In this document: positions 33,144 to 44,919 of the stretch, one piece after another | Numbering within the stretch: position 1 is the stretch's first letter | Layout: each line of letters opens with the position of its first letter | Assembly: GCA_942159475.1 (NCBI GenBank) | Contig: OW804096.1 | Location: forward strand, 42,779,744 to 42,843,743 | Length of the DNA stretch: 64,000 bases | Source: Sthenelais limicola | Taxonomy: Eukaryota > Annelida > Polychaeta > Phyllodocida > Sigalionidae | Direction: 5' to 3' | Translations under genes and position numbers: made by a program | Notes under the pieces: model-generated | The model's database searches: none | What the model saw: only the letters and a program-made list of their open reading frames with translations | What the model was told of the DNA's origin: nothing

Positions 33144-36100
33144 TGAAGCCTATACACAGTTATGTGTTTGAAAGTAATACATCCTTCGAATGTCTGTCTC
33201 ATTAAATAGAAAAATAGACTGGCTTGTGTGGTTAGAGTAGTTAGAGAACAGGGGGGGGGGGCGTTTCACTAGACCGCTTAAATGATCTTACTGACACCGG
33301 CGCTGATCTCGCACGATTTCACCTGCGATTAGTCGTAGATGCTGAAATCGTCGCTGATTCCCAAATCGTGAGTGTGTATTGAATAGCTATTAGTGACCGC
33401 ACATGTCCAACTTTGGTTTCAATAGAATTGACCGCGCAGATTAATTTTAGGTCTAATAATAAGATGTACTTTATGACTGCATAGGTGGCCCATTAAGGCC
33501 ACACCAAGGATACGTTTTTTTCAATGTTCAGCCCCTGTATGTTTGCATAATGGGTAGGCTGACCACACAACATTCAATTGTCTCGCTTTCTATGTGCTCA
33601 TAGAAGTGCGAATTGTGTGTGTGTATTGGTGGTGGTGGGGGGGGGGTGCTCCCAGTGATAAGGCTCCTTAGATTTCAGCCTAGCTAGAGCCTGGTTAAAG
33701 CAGGGATAGCCATGTGCCTCCAGCAAGCAGGCAGCCTCTGTGACGGCACTTTATCTTCAAAATACGGTGTAAAGCCTATTTGTGCTGCTATTACATTTTT
33801 TTAAAAAGAATTTCTAGCTTTAGTGTAAAAATAATAATAAAAAAACACCCCCCTCCACGCAGACCCCCAAACGTTAGAGAACAAGTACAACAAGTGGATG
33901 GCCGGATTATTAGGCAGTGGTTTATTCGCCCACTAATAACAAATGACAGGTACAATGATGATATCATATAATACTGATAATTCCTTTTAGCACCGAGCTG
34001 TGAGGTCTTGATATCCTGATAGCAGCTGGTCATGGAACCGTTTGGATCCCGAGCATGAAATGGGTGATCTTAATGGACCCACCGACCCAGCCCCTTGGTA
34101 ACGGTTAGTTCCTAGGTTACCAGTTCTGTCCGGGCTGCCAATATATGCCTACCGATGCTTCAGTTACATGTAGAACCTTTGCATTTCGTCATACAATTCT
34201 GATTTTTGTTTTAGAAAGATTTTATTGAGTCCAGTTCCGTTGCATTATACAATGGCAATCTCATGGAGCCCAGATGCCCAGATGTCATACTTATGCATTA
34301 TGTGACGTGTTGTATGACGTACTTTTACTTTGAAGAGGGTTGACTTCCGGTGTGGCTTCCGGTGTGGCTTCCGGTTTGGCTCCCTTACCTATAGTACAAT
34401 TTCTCACGTTTCACAATTTCGTATCACTTTCAACTGTCATCCAAGGAAGGTTGCATCGATTGATATTAAGCAAAAATCAGATTCTAAATAGACCGCCAGG
34501 GATATGAACTATTTATGATAAAGCCCTTATAGTATACCTGCATTCAGACATAGAGCCTAATGAGACAACAAATGTGGCCAAGCAATCTATATCAATATGC
34601 CTTTAAGGGTTATCTTTACAAGCCCTCCATGTCGCGATGGGGTATTTATAATCTCCCTATATTATATGCCCAATAAAGGTTGGAAACACTCCACTGTTTG
34701 TCTGTTGCAGGGCAAATGTAATATGTCACAGAGAAATGAGTCATGGGTCGAAGGAAAATGGATTTTGAGATCTCATATTTGAAAAGATTAGATAAAGCAG
34801 TTTCCAATGTTGGTATGTATACATTAGAACATAATAATAAATATTATATTTCTTTATGCATGAAAACAATTTCTTGATGGCCAAAATATTTCTTGATGGC
34901 CAATCACTTAATGGTAGTTAAATATACTCATTAGGATGGACTCAGATATACATAGGCCTAGATATCTTCAATACAGTCTTTGAATTTAGTAGCGGTATGT
35001 ATATCCATGCTACTCACAGCGCAAACACCCCAAAATGAAAACATTCTGACCGAGGGTCAATGTGGAAAAACATTTGAAAAATAACATTTCTTGCGACTTT
35101 AGAGACATTTTCCTATGAAACATCACAAATGACTATGTGGGTGTGAGTTGGGGAGTAGTTACGCCATCTCTCTGTAAGTAATGACTAGCCATGATGACAC
35201 TCTACAATGGCTTCACCATTGTTGTTGTAAAGTTTCTTTTATTGATTTTTGAGGTACCAAAGATAACAAATGAAAGCCCATTATAGTGGTGAAAAGCGGA
35301 TGTGGAAATTTGTATCTGTCTTCCTCAGAGAAGTATCTAATAAATAGTTCCCGGAACCTTTGCAGAAAAATAAACGATCCACGTCTTCCTGCTAAGTCTG
35401 ATTCGTATTGCTAATAGGAATCCCCTCTACTCGAAACAAATGTGTCTAGAAATTGGTCATTACAGACACGACAAGGTTACCCATGTAGTCGTTTATAACT
35501 GTACGCCAGACCTGCTAAATAGAAGGAACACTGACAACTGGGCAGTCAATATAGGCAGATAAGAAGGTCAATAAGCACATTACATGGAATTGCTATTCAA
35601 GGAACCGGTCTGGATATTGAATGGTCTGCATGGCTAATGAAAGATAAATTTTCATTAAATGGGAGGGGACATGGTATATGGTAGTCAAACTGCCCTCTCT
35701 AAAACACAAACATGATAATAAATGCTGGCCAACTGCCTAATACTACCTAGTATATATGAAGGGTCGTATATCATGTAGTTCTCAGAAACATCTTTTCCAC
35801 AAAGATCAATAAGCCCTTGGGATGTGAGCCGGTGAACAAGAAAAGTCAAATGGCTCAGCAAATACAGCCAAATAAGAGATAACGGACATGTGAGTAAAGG
35901 ATGGGACTTTTTTCTACTAAAGGCACTGTACTTCGTTGGTATAGAAATAGGACCTTGCGTGGTGACTAACCTAACAACTAACCTAACAAATGTGTGGGCC
36001 TAGAAGCTGAACCCTATGACAATATCTATAAACCATGCACATAATGGCATCGTTAGCCGGTTTAATGGATGTACTATCTTGATAAATTTTCATGTCTCCA

Positions 36101-37168
36101 ACTTAGTTTGAATTCTTCTTAAAGTACACAGGAGAGTCGACTGCCAATACTTATTTTCTCAAAGCTATATCCATGGCATGTGGAGTATAAATAGTATAAA
36201 TAGTATAAATCGAGAAAAAACAATACGTCTGCCCGCTTAGGCGACCACCTTCGGCACAGAGAGTGTACTCTTAGGACATACATGGCCATCAGTCAAATGA
36301 AGAGACAGGAGTTATTGATTGTTTGATTGGGAATCAAGGGTTTAATACTAGTAGAAATTAGGTAATATCCAATATCGAAAACGACTAGACCGGGGATTCA
36401 CTTTTACCACCTGCGATCACATAGCTCCAAGATTGATGCTACGATTAAAACAAACTTTAGAAACACTATAATGACAGGTATATTTGACAGATCTAATTTT
36501 GACACAGCAAATTTGATTTCCAGAAATTGAGCCTAAGAAACATAAAACATTATTAAAACGAATCAAACCTTTGTGACCTATCACTGTTACGAGTTCAAAT
36601 CTTGCGACACCTAATGGAGCTCCCACGGTATCACATGTGGGTAGATTCGCCTGGTGAAAATGTGCAATTCGGTCACCTCCACCAATCCTCTCAAATAACC
36701 TTAATTTAAGACGAATGACATTGACAAATGATCATTAAAACTTTAAGATAAAATTTGGTTCAAAATACACTTCAACATAACTGAATAGATGTTTTGAATC
36801 ATCGCAATCCAAAACTTCAGATATTCCAGAATTTATCATTAAATTTGTTCAGCCTAATTTAGCAGAATGTATAGCTGCCGATTGTACATTCAATTTCTGA
36901 TATGTGAAGGTTTGCTGTTTCCCACACTTGTACAACCTTCCTCCTTGTATTAGAAGGTCTAAGGATGCCAACTCTTCAGGTAACAGCTACCAAGTAACCA
37001 AGGATGCTTGTTAGCTGTCGCACCAGTGCGCAGGTGGTCGCGACTTTTTACATGGCCTTAGTGCATTGGTGGTGGGTTCTCAAGTCTGCAGCACTTGACA
37101 ATATGTCACAAAACATATCATACAATTGTCGCAGTGTTGTGCGAACAAACAACTCTCAGGACCTTATG
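33144..37168. other. Intergenic DNA with simple tandem repeats and decayed MITE pieces
   Basis: G11 run near 33250 and a GT/GGT tract at 33610-33650. The 12-bp unit CTTCCGGTGTGG is repeated three times at 34344-34379. The 9-bp unit AGTATAAAT is repeated three times at 36184-36210. A decayed end of the 17.1-kb MITE lies at about 34715-34790. No host exon was recognised. Confidence 0.45.
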
Positions 37169-38455
37169 AAATTGCTCTTGTTTGAGGTTGCGTTAATCTC
37201 ATTTCCTGAAATTTAGCTAAAAGTGAAATAATGAGGTTGTGGTAACCCACATATCCCGCGAGGTGGCGCTTTGAGCGCCTCCGCCGGAAGTGGCATACTG
37301 GGAATCATTGTTTAGGCCTAGCCTACATATATACGCTCTGTGCGTCCAGTTTCTTCTTGAAGTGTTCATGGGCTAATTAAAGGGTTCCCTTTTTAAAGTT
37401 TGTTCATAGCAGTGTAAATGTGAGATCTGTTTTATATTCAATATGATAGAGAAGTTAGAAAGCTGAGAGAAAGAAAAGGGAAATCTTGTTGTGTGAATAC
37501 CCACTGGCCAGCACTGGTTTGGTATAATGTTGACAGCTGTATCCCAGTCGCTCTAACACCTTTCACCTGCGTCCAAATCTAAGTCTAAGTCATCAATACT
37601 AAATGGAAAATAGGTAGAACAACACGTTCGAATTTTGTTCTGTAATGTTTAAATAGGCCTATTACCATACACTATAGTTTTACTATAGAAACACCTTGAT
37701 AAAGTAGTAAAATGTGTCCGAATCGTCAGACCCCTGAATAAACAATTAAGTCCTCATAGAAATAAATACTTTGTATACATATATTTTTATGGCGGAAATA
37801 AAACAATTATAAATTCTCTTGAAACATCAACAACGGCTCTTTTGACATGTGGAAACAAAATATCAAAGTCTAAGTGTCATATTGTGTTTAGTACATGTAG
37901 ATAGAATAGTTATATAACCATACACTTTAGGACAGTCAGGTCGATGGGGTATTTAATGTTTTTGGAATTTTGTAAAAGTCTTAAATATTCACCGAGATAA
38001 AAGCATGAATATTCATTGCATTCAGGTACAATGATATTGTTTCGCAGAAAAGTGGATTATTAGAGCCGTGTTAAGTATAGATTACAATACTATTTGAAAA
38101 GATGAGATATAAAGCAGATTCTAACGATAGTAAACACTAGAACATCCAATAAGTGTTTCTATTACTCCAAGTTCGATATTTCTTTTAAAAGTTTACAATA
38201 TCTTTGGGTGGTTTTACACCTAATATTCGTTACATTATACATTGATTAGATAGGTAGGGTGATGTCTACTAACTATTTACTAATTACTAATAATTCTAAA
38301 AGTACTGAAAAATAATTTTATTTTACTTGACTCTACTTTACATCTGCTTAAATTTGTTAAACCCCACAATAAATTGCTCTTGTTTGAGGTTACGTAAAAT
38401 GCATCTCATGTAGGTAATTGAGCTACAAGTGAAATAATTGCTTTACACCTGATAT
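37169..38455. repeat. Repeat-bounded segment with dispersed-repeat interior
   Basis: AAATTGCTCTTGTTTGAGGT followed by TRCGTxAA at 37169 recurs in the same orientation at 38371. In both copies it leads into ...TAGCTAAAAGTGAAATAAT or GAGCTACAAGTGAAATAAT. Between them, 37790-38070 is a second copy of the 19.84-20.18 kb repeat and 38085-38200 resembles 17165-17280. The direct repeats may be ends of one composite element or two insertions. Confidence 0.5.
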
Positions 38456-38628
38456 TCGTTTTCTGACACTTAAATAAGAGGGCCTTCAAATGCCACCGGG
38501 AAAGATTTTGCCGACTGGATTTGTTGTGTCTGTTCGAAAAGCCCGCGGCTGTAGCTATGGAATGGGCAGTTCCTGTCACGTGTGGTGCTGGAAGGTTTGC
38601 CGCCTTGGATATAGCAGCAAGTGCACAT

Positions 38629-38711
38629 ATTGCCCCCGGTGCATAACAATCTGCGAGTAGCTTTTTCAGTGTTAATATTGAGCTCGCAGATTGTTATGCA
38701 ACGGGGGCAAT
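38629..38711. repeat. Hairpin with near-perfect 29-bp arms
   Basis: ATTGCCCCCGGTGCATAACA starts the left arm and TGTTATGCAACGGGGGCAAT ends the right arm, with ATCTGCGAG/CTCGCAGAT continuing the stem and a loop of about 27 bases. One base differs in the GGTGC/GCAAC step. Confidence 0.85.
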
Positions 38712-41700
38712 CACTTACTATCCATATTTCAATTGTCACCGGGACTTGAATTACAGCCGGTACAAAATGGTTACTGTTAATTAGCGCCGGGAGGCAGTAT
38801 ACTTAATTCAATGAAAATCACGGTATCATCCTTAGAGATAACTTCTGTTATTTACAATGTCCGTTGAGGATTTTTTTTTTGAAGATTTTATTTCAACTGG
38901 GACACATCATTTCCCGTACAGGCCAGGTTTTTCGAAATAACTTAAACTTAGGAACTATTACACAAGAGATATAATCCGTTGATACAAGTACAAAATTAAA
39001 TAAGCTGCTAGGTTATAATTTGACACTTGCAGTATTAGATCAATTCATACAATAAATCAATGAATTTTTAGGAGTAGAAATCGGTATCGATTTCAACTTC
39101 AATAATAGTGACAATGACAATGATAATGGGATAATCACTGGCTCAGATTGTGACCCATGTATAGGTAAAGGTGTTCAAGTATAATAATATAATAGGGAGC
39201 GAACCTCTCAAGAGAGTGAGCTTCCTTGAATATCAATTAATCACCAAGGAATAATCGTTGCTTCACAGTATGTTCCAATGCTAATTCAAGATATATAAAG
39301 GATCTTAATTCAAGTAATGCACATCAAAATGGAAGGGAGAATAATGACATGGCCATGAGAAATGTTGTTGTCCTTTGTAAATATTATATATGATATCTTT
39401 TATTGCAAAGAAAAGACTGGTGCCATCCCCTGCCATCACAAAAACCAGGCTGAACAAATCACATTATCCGAAGAAGACATTTAATGTCCACCTCATATAT
39501 CTTCATTTCCGTTCTGCGGATATTATTCATGAACCAACGAAGTCAAACGAGATGTGTTTAACTTAGATCCAGACGTCAAGATCTGATGTCAAAAGCATTC
39601 AGGCCTGATGCTTTTAGATGTTATCCCTAATTTGATATTAGTCTATGTATCTAAAAGTCCGTGGACAGAAATAATTAATTTGCCATAGCTGAGGACGGGA
39701 CTGAGACTAAAATAGGAAAACTGCTTCATGAGAATGATTAGGGGGCTTAAAATTGTACCGCTTCATTGCTTCTAAAACGTACTTAACAGTCAAGAGCTCG
39801 GTCTATAGAAGGGAAATAATTGCTGTTCCGACCAATTGCACGAAAGCCCCTTTATAGAAGGGCCTGTCGCAACGTACGCAACATTAGACACTTTACTTGA
39901 TTCAGTCACTTTGGTAGACAAGTTATGGATGATTAATCATATTTAAATGTAAGAACTTAACTTACTTTATCTAATGATTTATTAAGTTTAGTTGTGCTCA
40001 TTGCTCACAGGAGGAAAAAGGCAGAAGACATGTGTATGTATATTTGTTAAAATTAAAGTCAAGAGGGCTTCTTAAGATGATGTTTCTTAAGATATATATA
40101 TATATAAGAATTTGTATTCATATAAATCAACAATTACATCATGAAAAGGGCTTGGTCCTCTAGACGCGTACGCGAGTAGCTCTTCCAGCTAGTCCTTCAA
40201 GATGATTAATCAATCCAATACACAGTGGGGTTAAGTCTACACAAGGGCCATGCAGATGCACATTGCCAAGTATGAATTCCAAAATAAACAGAGTACCAGT
40301 GCTTCTAAAACAAGAGCTTCTGTTGTACAACAAGTATAAATGATTGAGTATAATGTAAAAGAAATGAGTGCTGCTGTATGGGACCAACACTTCTTAGGTT
40401 GGTCACGACAACAGTAGTACTTAATCCATCGCCCTCCCGAGAATTTATGACAACTTCTATGACATAATGTTGTGTTTGTAGGTGACAAGGAATGATGATG
40501 TGGCAATAATGTTGGGAAATGACCTCCTTGTAGAGATCACAGAGAGAATGAAGCGTTTATTTTTTCAGTAACTGATGTATTTGTCAAGTGGAGTAAATAA
40601 AATAAGATATCATTTTATTATACACGCATTGCTCTGAAAAAACCCCGTATCTATAGAGTGATTTACGCATAGTGCGTATTTCACTAGTGATTTACGTGGG
40701 GTTGTCATGGTAACCATTCTGTTTTGTTTTTTTAAAAACTAAGATAACCGGTAAAATCCAAAATTATGACTCGATTTTTTGTCTATTTACATGATTGAAA
40801 GCATGTATGATAAATTGTGTGCCTTCAGGTCTTCTCACTGCTTAGTATAGAACTGTACATGCGTATATTGACATACAAAATTAATATTTCTATTTGGTTT
40901 GCTTTGATCCCGATACGGCCATGGAAGTGATTGTTTTACTAATGCTAAGCCGGCGTGCACACGAATAAGAACAGCTTACACTGAGGATGAACCTTATCCA
41001 GGTACCTCTATCTGGGTCGCCAGTAATCGCTTGGGTATGAGGGATCTTTTCACAGTTGTAAGGAAACACAACAAGTCCCCATGACTCCCAGGATCATGAG
41101 GATCCACATGAGCCTAATGTTTTTATTTCCTTTATAAACAGATTACATCAAAAAGGAAAAGGGGTTTTATATTTGCTGTGCCCTCACAGTTCTTCCAAGA
41201 AACCCATAGTCACTATTAAATAGCTGTCACTTTGCCTGCCTCTTGCACAGCAGAATGTTATAAAGAATTGAAGCACCGAACAATAATGATGTGATATGTT
41301 GAAAAAGACCTCACTGAAGAGTTACTTATCGTAGCCTATCACAAAAAGATCGAAGCCGTTTTTTTTCTGCCAGTAAGTGATGGGATGTGTGATACAATTC
41401 GATGTATGCTTCTGCATAAATGATATTAGTTGTTGGGTTGACATAAAGCGCCACCTACTGATATTGAGGCGTACATGATGAAATATCATTTGCAATTGGA
41501 GTTAATAAAATATATAATTATACAATTGTGTGCGAACTGCGTTAATCGTTATAAATGTGTGGTACATAATCATTTCCAACTGACTGATGATGAAAATGAA
41601 CATGACAATGTTTTCCTACCTCCATTTGTATTGATTTATCGGAGAGCCTTAGTCACTCATATATCATAAAAGCGGGTATGATATTTCTCTTTTACCTTTC

Positions 41701-42438
41701 CCAGCCTGAAAATATTACATTTCGTTAGGGGTTTTCTTTTATAAATGATCTATTAATTTCACAAGCAAACATTTGGAAATAAAATTCAGTGTGACTTGAA
41801 AATTATTATCAATCGTTCTCTCTATACATTTGTATAGGATCTATTGATACAAGCTTTCCTCAATTTAGATACAGCACTTTAGCCTCGTAGATTTTCACCT
41901 ACTTAAAGAGTGACAGTGGTCCAATATTATGATTAGCACATCATTACCTGATGGCATCACAGTGTGAGGAAGAACCTTTTATCATAAACCGAATTTGCCT
42001 CACAAGTAAAGGTATGAGGCCTCATTGGGGTATCAGTTGTAAAACGCAATAGGCAATTGTAAATATATATGTTGTGTACAGGACAATGAGTGTTAAACAA
42101 TTTCAAGACTGTATATAATATGTCTTTGCGTTTCTAAGGTCACCCTAAAGAAGTATATTCAATTACATTATTGCTGATTGTCCTCCAGAAATCTTAGTAA
42201 CTCGTTTTTCAAACGTACAAAGATATAAAATTACTTGTTAGCTCTGCTAAAGTTTAGCATCGTTGGAATCTTCCTAATCCCATCTTTTGAAATATGATGA
42301 TATCGTAAAGTCCGTGTTTTTGCAACTTAAAACTTATAATCCTGTGATATATCACATATTGAATAATAGATCAAATCATAATATAAAGTCGTTCACTTAA
42401 TATAGCCATACATGTCAGTAATTCATGAACGGTAGGAA
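38712..42438. other. Intergenic DNA, no gene seen
   Basis: A T10 run at 38871-38880 followed by GAAGATTTTATTT looks like a minus-strand retroposon 3' end. An (AT)n tract lies at 40090-40105. No exon of recognisable family. Confidence 0.45.
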
Positions 42439-42973
42439 TTACCTTGACAGCACAGATATGGGTTTTCCCATTAAAATTGCTTTATCATCTGAAGTGATAG
42501 ACGGGAAAGCAGAAACTACGCCAGATCTTTTTTCACTGCAGTAGCAATTTACTTTTACTGATATATATCTACACTTAGCACGTGGGCGAAGGCTAATTTT
42601 GTAAGGAATTGAATTCAGTCTAGCTTGAGGTACATACACAATAGGACTGTCGAGATAGCGTCCATCAATTTCAAATATCCCATTTTGACGATGATTGTTC
42701 AGCCGGACATAGCGAGCACAATATCCTCTAATGCTGTTTTCTCAGCAGGGATGCCTGTATGCTTTGTTGTGAGTGTAAATGACAGCAGTGACCGAGGCTG
42801 ATATGTTTTTGCTATCTAATACCTCCACCGTGGCACATATCTTGACACGTCTGCCGCCAGAAATAAAAATAAAATGCAAAAAGCTATCAGCCACGAAGTG
42901 TATTGACATTTCTCTTTTGAACTCTGGGATCTTCTCCAAAGGCATTAAGAATCTCCCGGGACATATATCCTCT
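42439..42973 (-). pseudogene. Unidentified exon-like reading frame broken by one TGA
   Basis: The minus frame runs about 178 codons from just after a TAA at about 42974 to the TAA at 42439, with a single in-frame TGA (about 42742-42744). Before the TGA: EDICPGRFLMPLEKIPEF, then VKICATVEVLDSKNISASVT. After it: GYCARYVRLNNHRQNGIFEI and KCRYISVKVNCYCSEK. It is bounded by an acceptor-like CTTTAAG upstream and a donor-like CAAG/GTAATT at its end. Composition is protein-like (Cys, Tyr, beta-strand alternation), but I recognise no family. It could be a decayed exon, two exons misread as one, or a chance frame. Confidence 0.3.
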
Positions 42974-44223
42974 TAAAGATCCAGCACGTGGTATATCTAT
43001 GTCTACCTGTCTCGATAGACTGGCTTATCGCCTATGTATACATACTTAATACCTCGTCATGATTGAAATGCTTGAGCCCATGTGTTAAAATGTATTCTGT
43101 AAATAAACATAACCAACTATATATACTTGTATAACAGATTTCACAAAAGGACTCGGCCAAGTGAAAAACCTCGAGAAGGAGATCTTGTACTCTCAGTATA
43201 AATACAATCTTTTTTTGAAAAAAGAAAAAAGTTTAAGGTCAAATCAGTCTCGCGACCTTATAATATATTATATTATAACGATCTATATGAAGCTATATTG
43301 GAATAATTTCCAAGTTAGCACACGATCTTGCGAATCTACTAATCTACAATTATCTAATATCTAGGACTTGGTATTTTGTATAAGATGCCGAAAGATTTGA
43401 TTGAAATTTTAAATTCTCATTTGAGAGGTCTAAGATCAGGCTCCGTAAATGGGTGGAATCTAATATATCTGCCCGAACAACAACAAAAAGATTAGACGCC
43501 ATATTGAACTGTCAGCCTACCCAGCAGTATACAAATATCAAAACATCCTGTTAATCAAACCCTTGATGCAAATCCCAACGAACGCTATTGATGTGTCCCT
43601 CGGGGAAGCAATCGTGAACACATGTTCCATATTAATGGATAAATCCATTGTCATTGACATTTTCTTTGCGCCTTGGTTCACCTGTTACGAAAACCAAATC
43701 GCAACAGCTTCCAAGTATCCATGTTACCGAGGTGCTTTATGGGGGAGTCCACCATTCCAGGCGATCCAGGCAATCTTCCAAAGGTGTAACGATGCAGGCT
43801 ATATTTATGCGAGCAATGCAATACGCCTCAATAATAGGATGAGACTAGGCTGTCCCAAATGATACAGCTCATATCAAATGCATTCGCATATTTGTGATAC
43901 CCCGCTTTTGGAACCTTCTGGTCACAAGCAGGCCAGTATGTGGAATGTTCCGATTAAATAATGTTGACGCCAGTTCTATTTTTGGATAGGTTTTATTTTG
44001 GAGAATCATTGTACTGCCTCTGGAAAGAAATTGGATGGGACATTTTAAGAGGCACCATTATCTGTCAGAGTCATCATTTGGGGCAGATGGTCCAAAGCAG
44101 TGTCCATCACAAGTAACCAAACAACTTAATATTTGGCGAGCTCGTCATAGCTGGCCAGAAAGCTGAAGGCTCACAATCAAAATTGTAAAATTAAATGTTC
44201 TAAAATGTTGTTCTTGATTTTAG
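42974..44223. other. DNA upstream of the receptor gene's first visible exon
   Basis: A 99-codon plus frame at 43563-43862 shows no domain. No TATA or CpG-rich promoter is evident. Because the first visible receptor exon begins with a splice acceptor, part of this stretch is probably a 5' UTR intron. Confidence 0.4.
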
Positions 44224-44351
44224 GGAGCGTCAACAATGTCCTTGTCATTGCTGTCGGGGATGAGACTACGTCTCCTTGGAGCTCTTCTCTCGATTTGTCT
44301 TACCATTGTCGTGGGATCGTCACCAATTATCGGTAAAAACTCGACTGACGG
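44224..44351 (+). CDS. Nicotinic acetylcholine receptor-like subunit, exon with signal peptide
   Basis: A strong acceptor (TTGTTCTTGATTTTAG) ends at 44223. The ATG at 44236 has A at -3. It encodes 38 codons plus two bases: a basic n-region (GMRLRLLG), a hydrophobic core (ALLSICLTIVV) and a small-residue cleavage region (GSSP), i.e. a signal peptide for an extracellular N-terminus. The exon ends at a G/GTAAGT donor in phase 2, which joins exactly in frame to 44715. The four codons between acceptor and ATG are open in the same frame, so a longer N-terminus cannot be excluded. The acceptor implies at least one upstream non-coding exon. Function (ligand-gated ion channel subunit at the plasma membrane) rests on the next exon. 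Confidence 0.7.
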
Positions 44352-44714
44352 GTAAGTGATTCGTTCACTTTCTTTTTATGTTCAAGTGTGTCTCTCTGGA
44401 GTCGATCCTATTCCAACGTGGAGGGTTTTTCTTCTAAAACGTGGAAATCGCTTGAGAATTACTTCTCGTTAAGTAATATGATCGTCGTTTTATTTATTGT
44501 CCGTAAGCAGTCTGATAAGAAATTCAAAATTCCTTTTAACCAAAATTAGTTTAATCAGACGGCACTCGGAAGTGGAGTCGTGGAAACTATGTAAATCCAT
44601 ACGTTCTATTCCCATGTGTGCAAACATCCATGCAGTGGAATTAATGAGAGAACTGATGGACGGTTTGCTATTTATTTTATCGTGATACTAATCTAATTTC
44701 TGCTATCTTTTCAG

Positions 44715-44919
44715 AGGCAAAATAGAAGTATTACCCCTAATGTCTGAGGAAAAACTACTCTGCCGTAACCTTATGAAGAATTATAAATTGATTGGTTTGA
44801 ATGGAAGACCTGTTTTGAACATGAGCAAACCAATAATCGTGGACTTCGGACTCGGTCTTATTCAGATGGATTTAGATGAGCGCAACAAGATTCTAACAAC
44901 TTCCATGTGGGCTAGATAT
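44715..44919 (+). CDS. Nicotinic acetylcholine receptor-like subunit, exon for the start of the ligand-binding domain
   Basis: Acceptor TATCTTTTCAG at 44714 and donor TAT/GTAAGT after 44919. The exon has 205 nt, enters in phase 2 and leaves in phase 0. It encodes EEKLLCRNLMKNYKLIGLNG, RPV, then IIVDFGLGLIQMDLDERNK and ILTTSMW: the first helix and beta-1/beta-2 strands of the cys-loop receptor extracellular domain (family consensus: LxxNY...RPV, V.FGLxLxQ, DExNxxLTTxxW). The intron after TTSMWARY falls where nAChR genes usually have one. Compared with common subunits, about three extra residues (IGLNG) lie between NY and RPV. The Cys-loop, loops A-C and the four membrane segments should be encoded downstream but were not found in this window. 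Whether it binds acetylcholine cannot be judged. Confidence 0.8.

Noticed and set aside
42742..42976. Plus-strand frame opposite the broken minus-strand frame
   Set aside because: It mirrors the minus frame; the minus reading has better splice-like edges and a longer extent.
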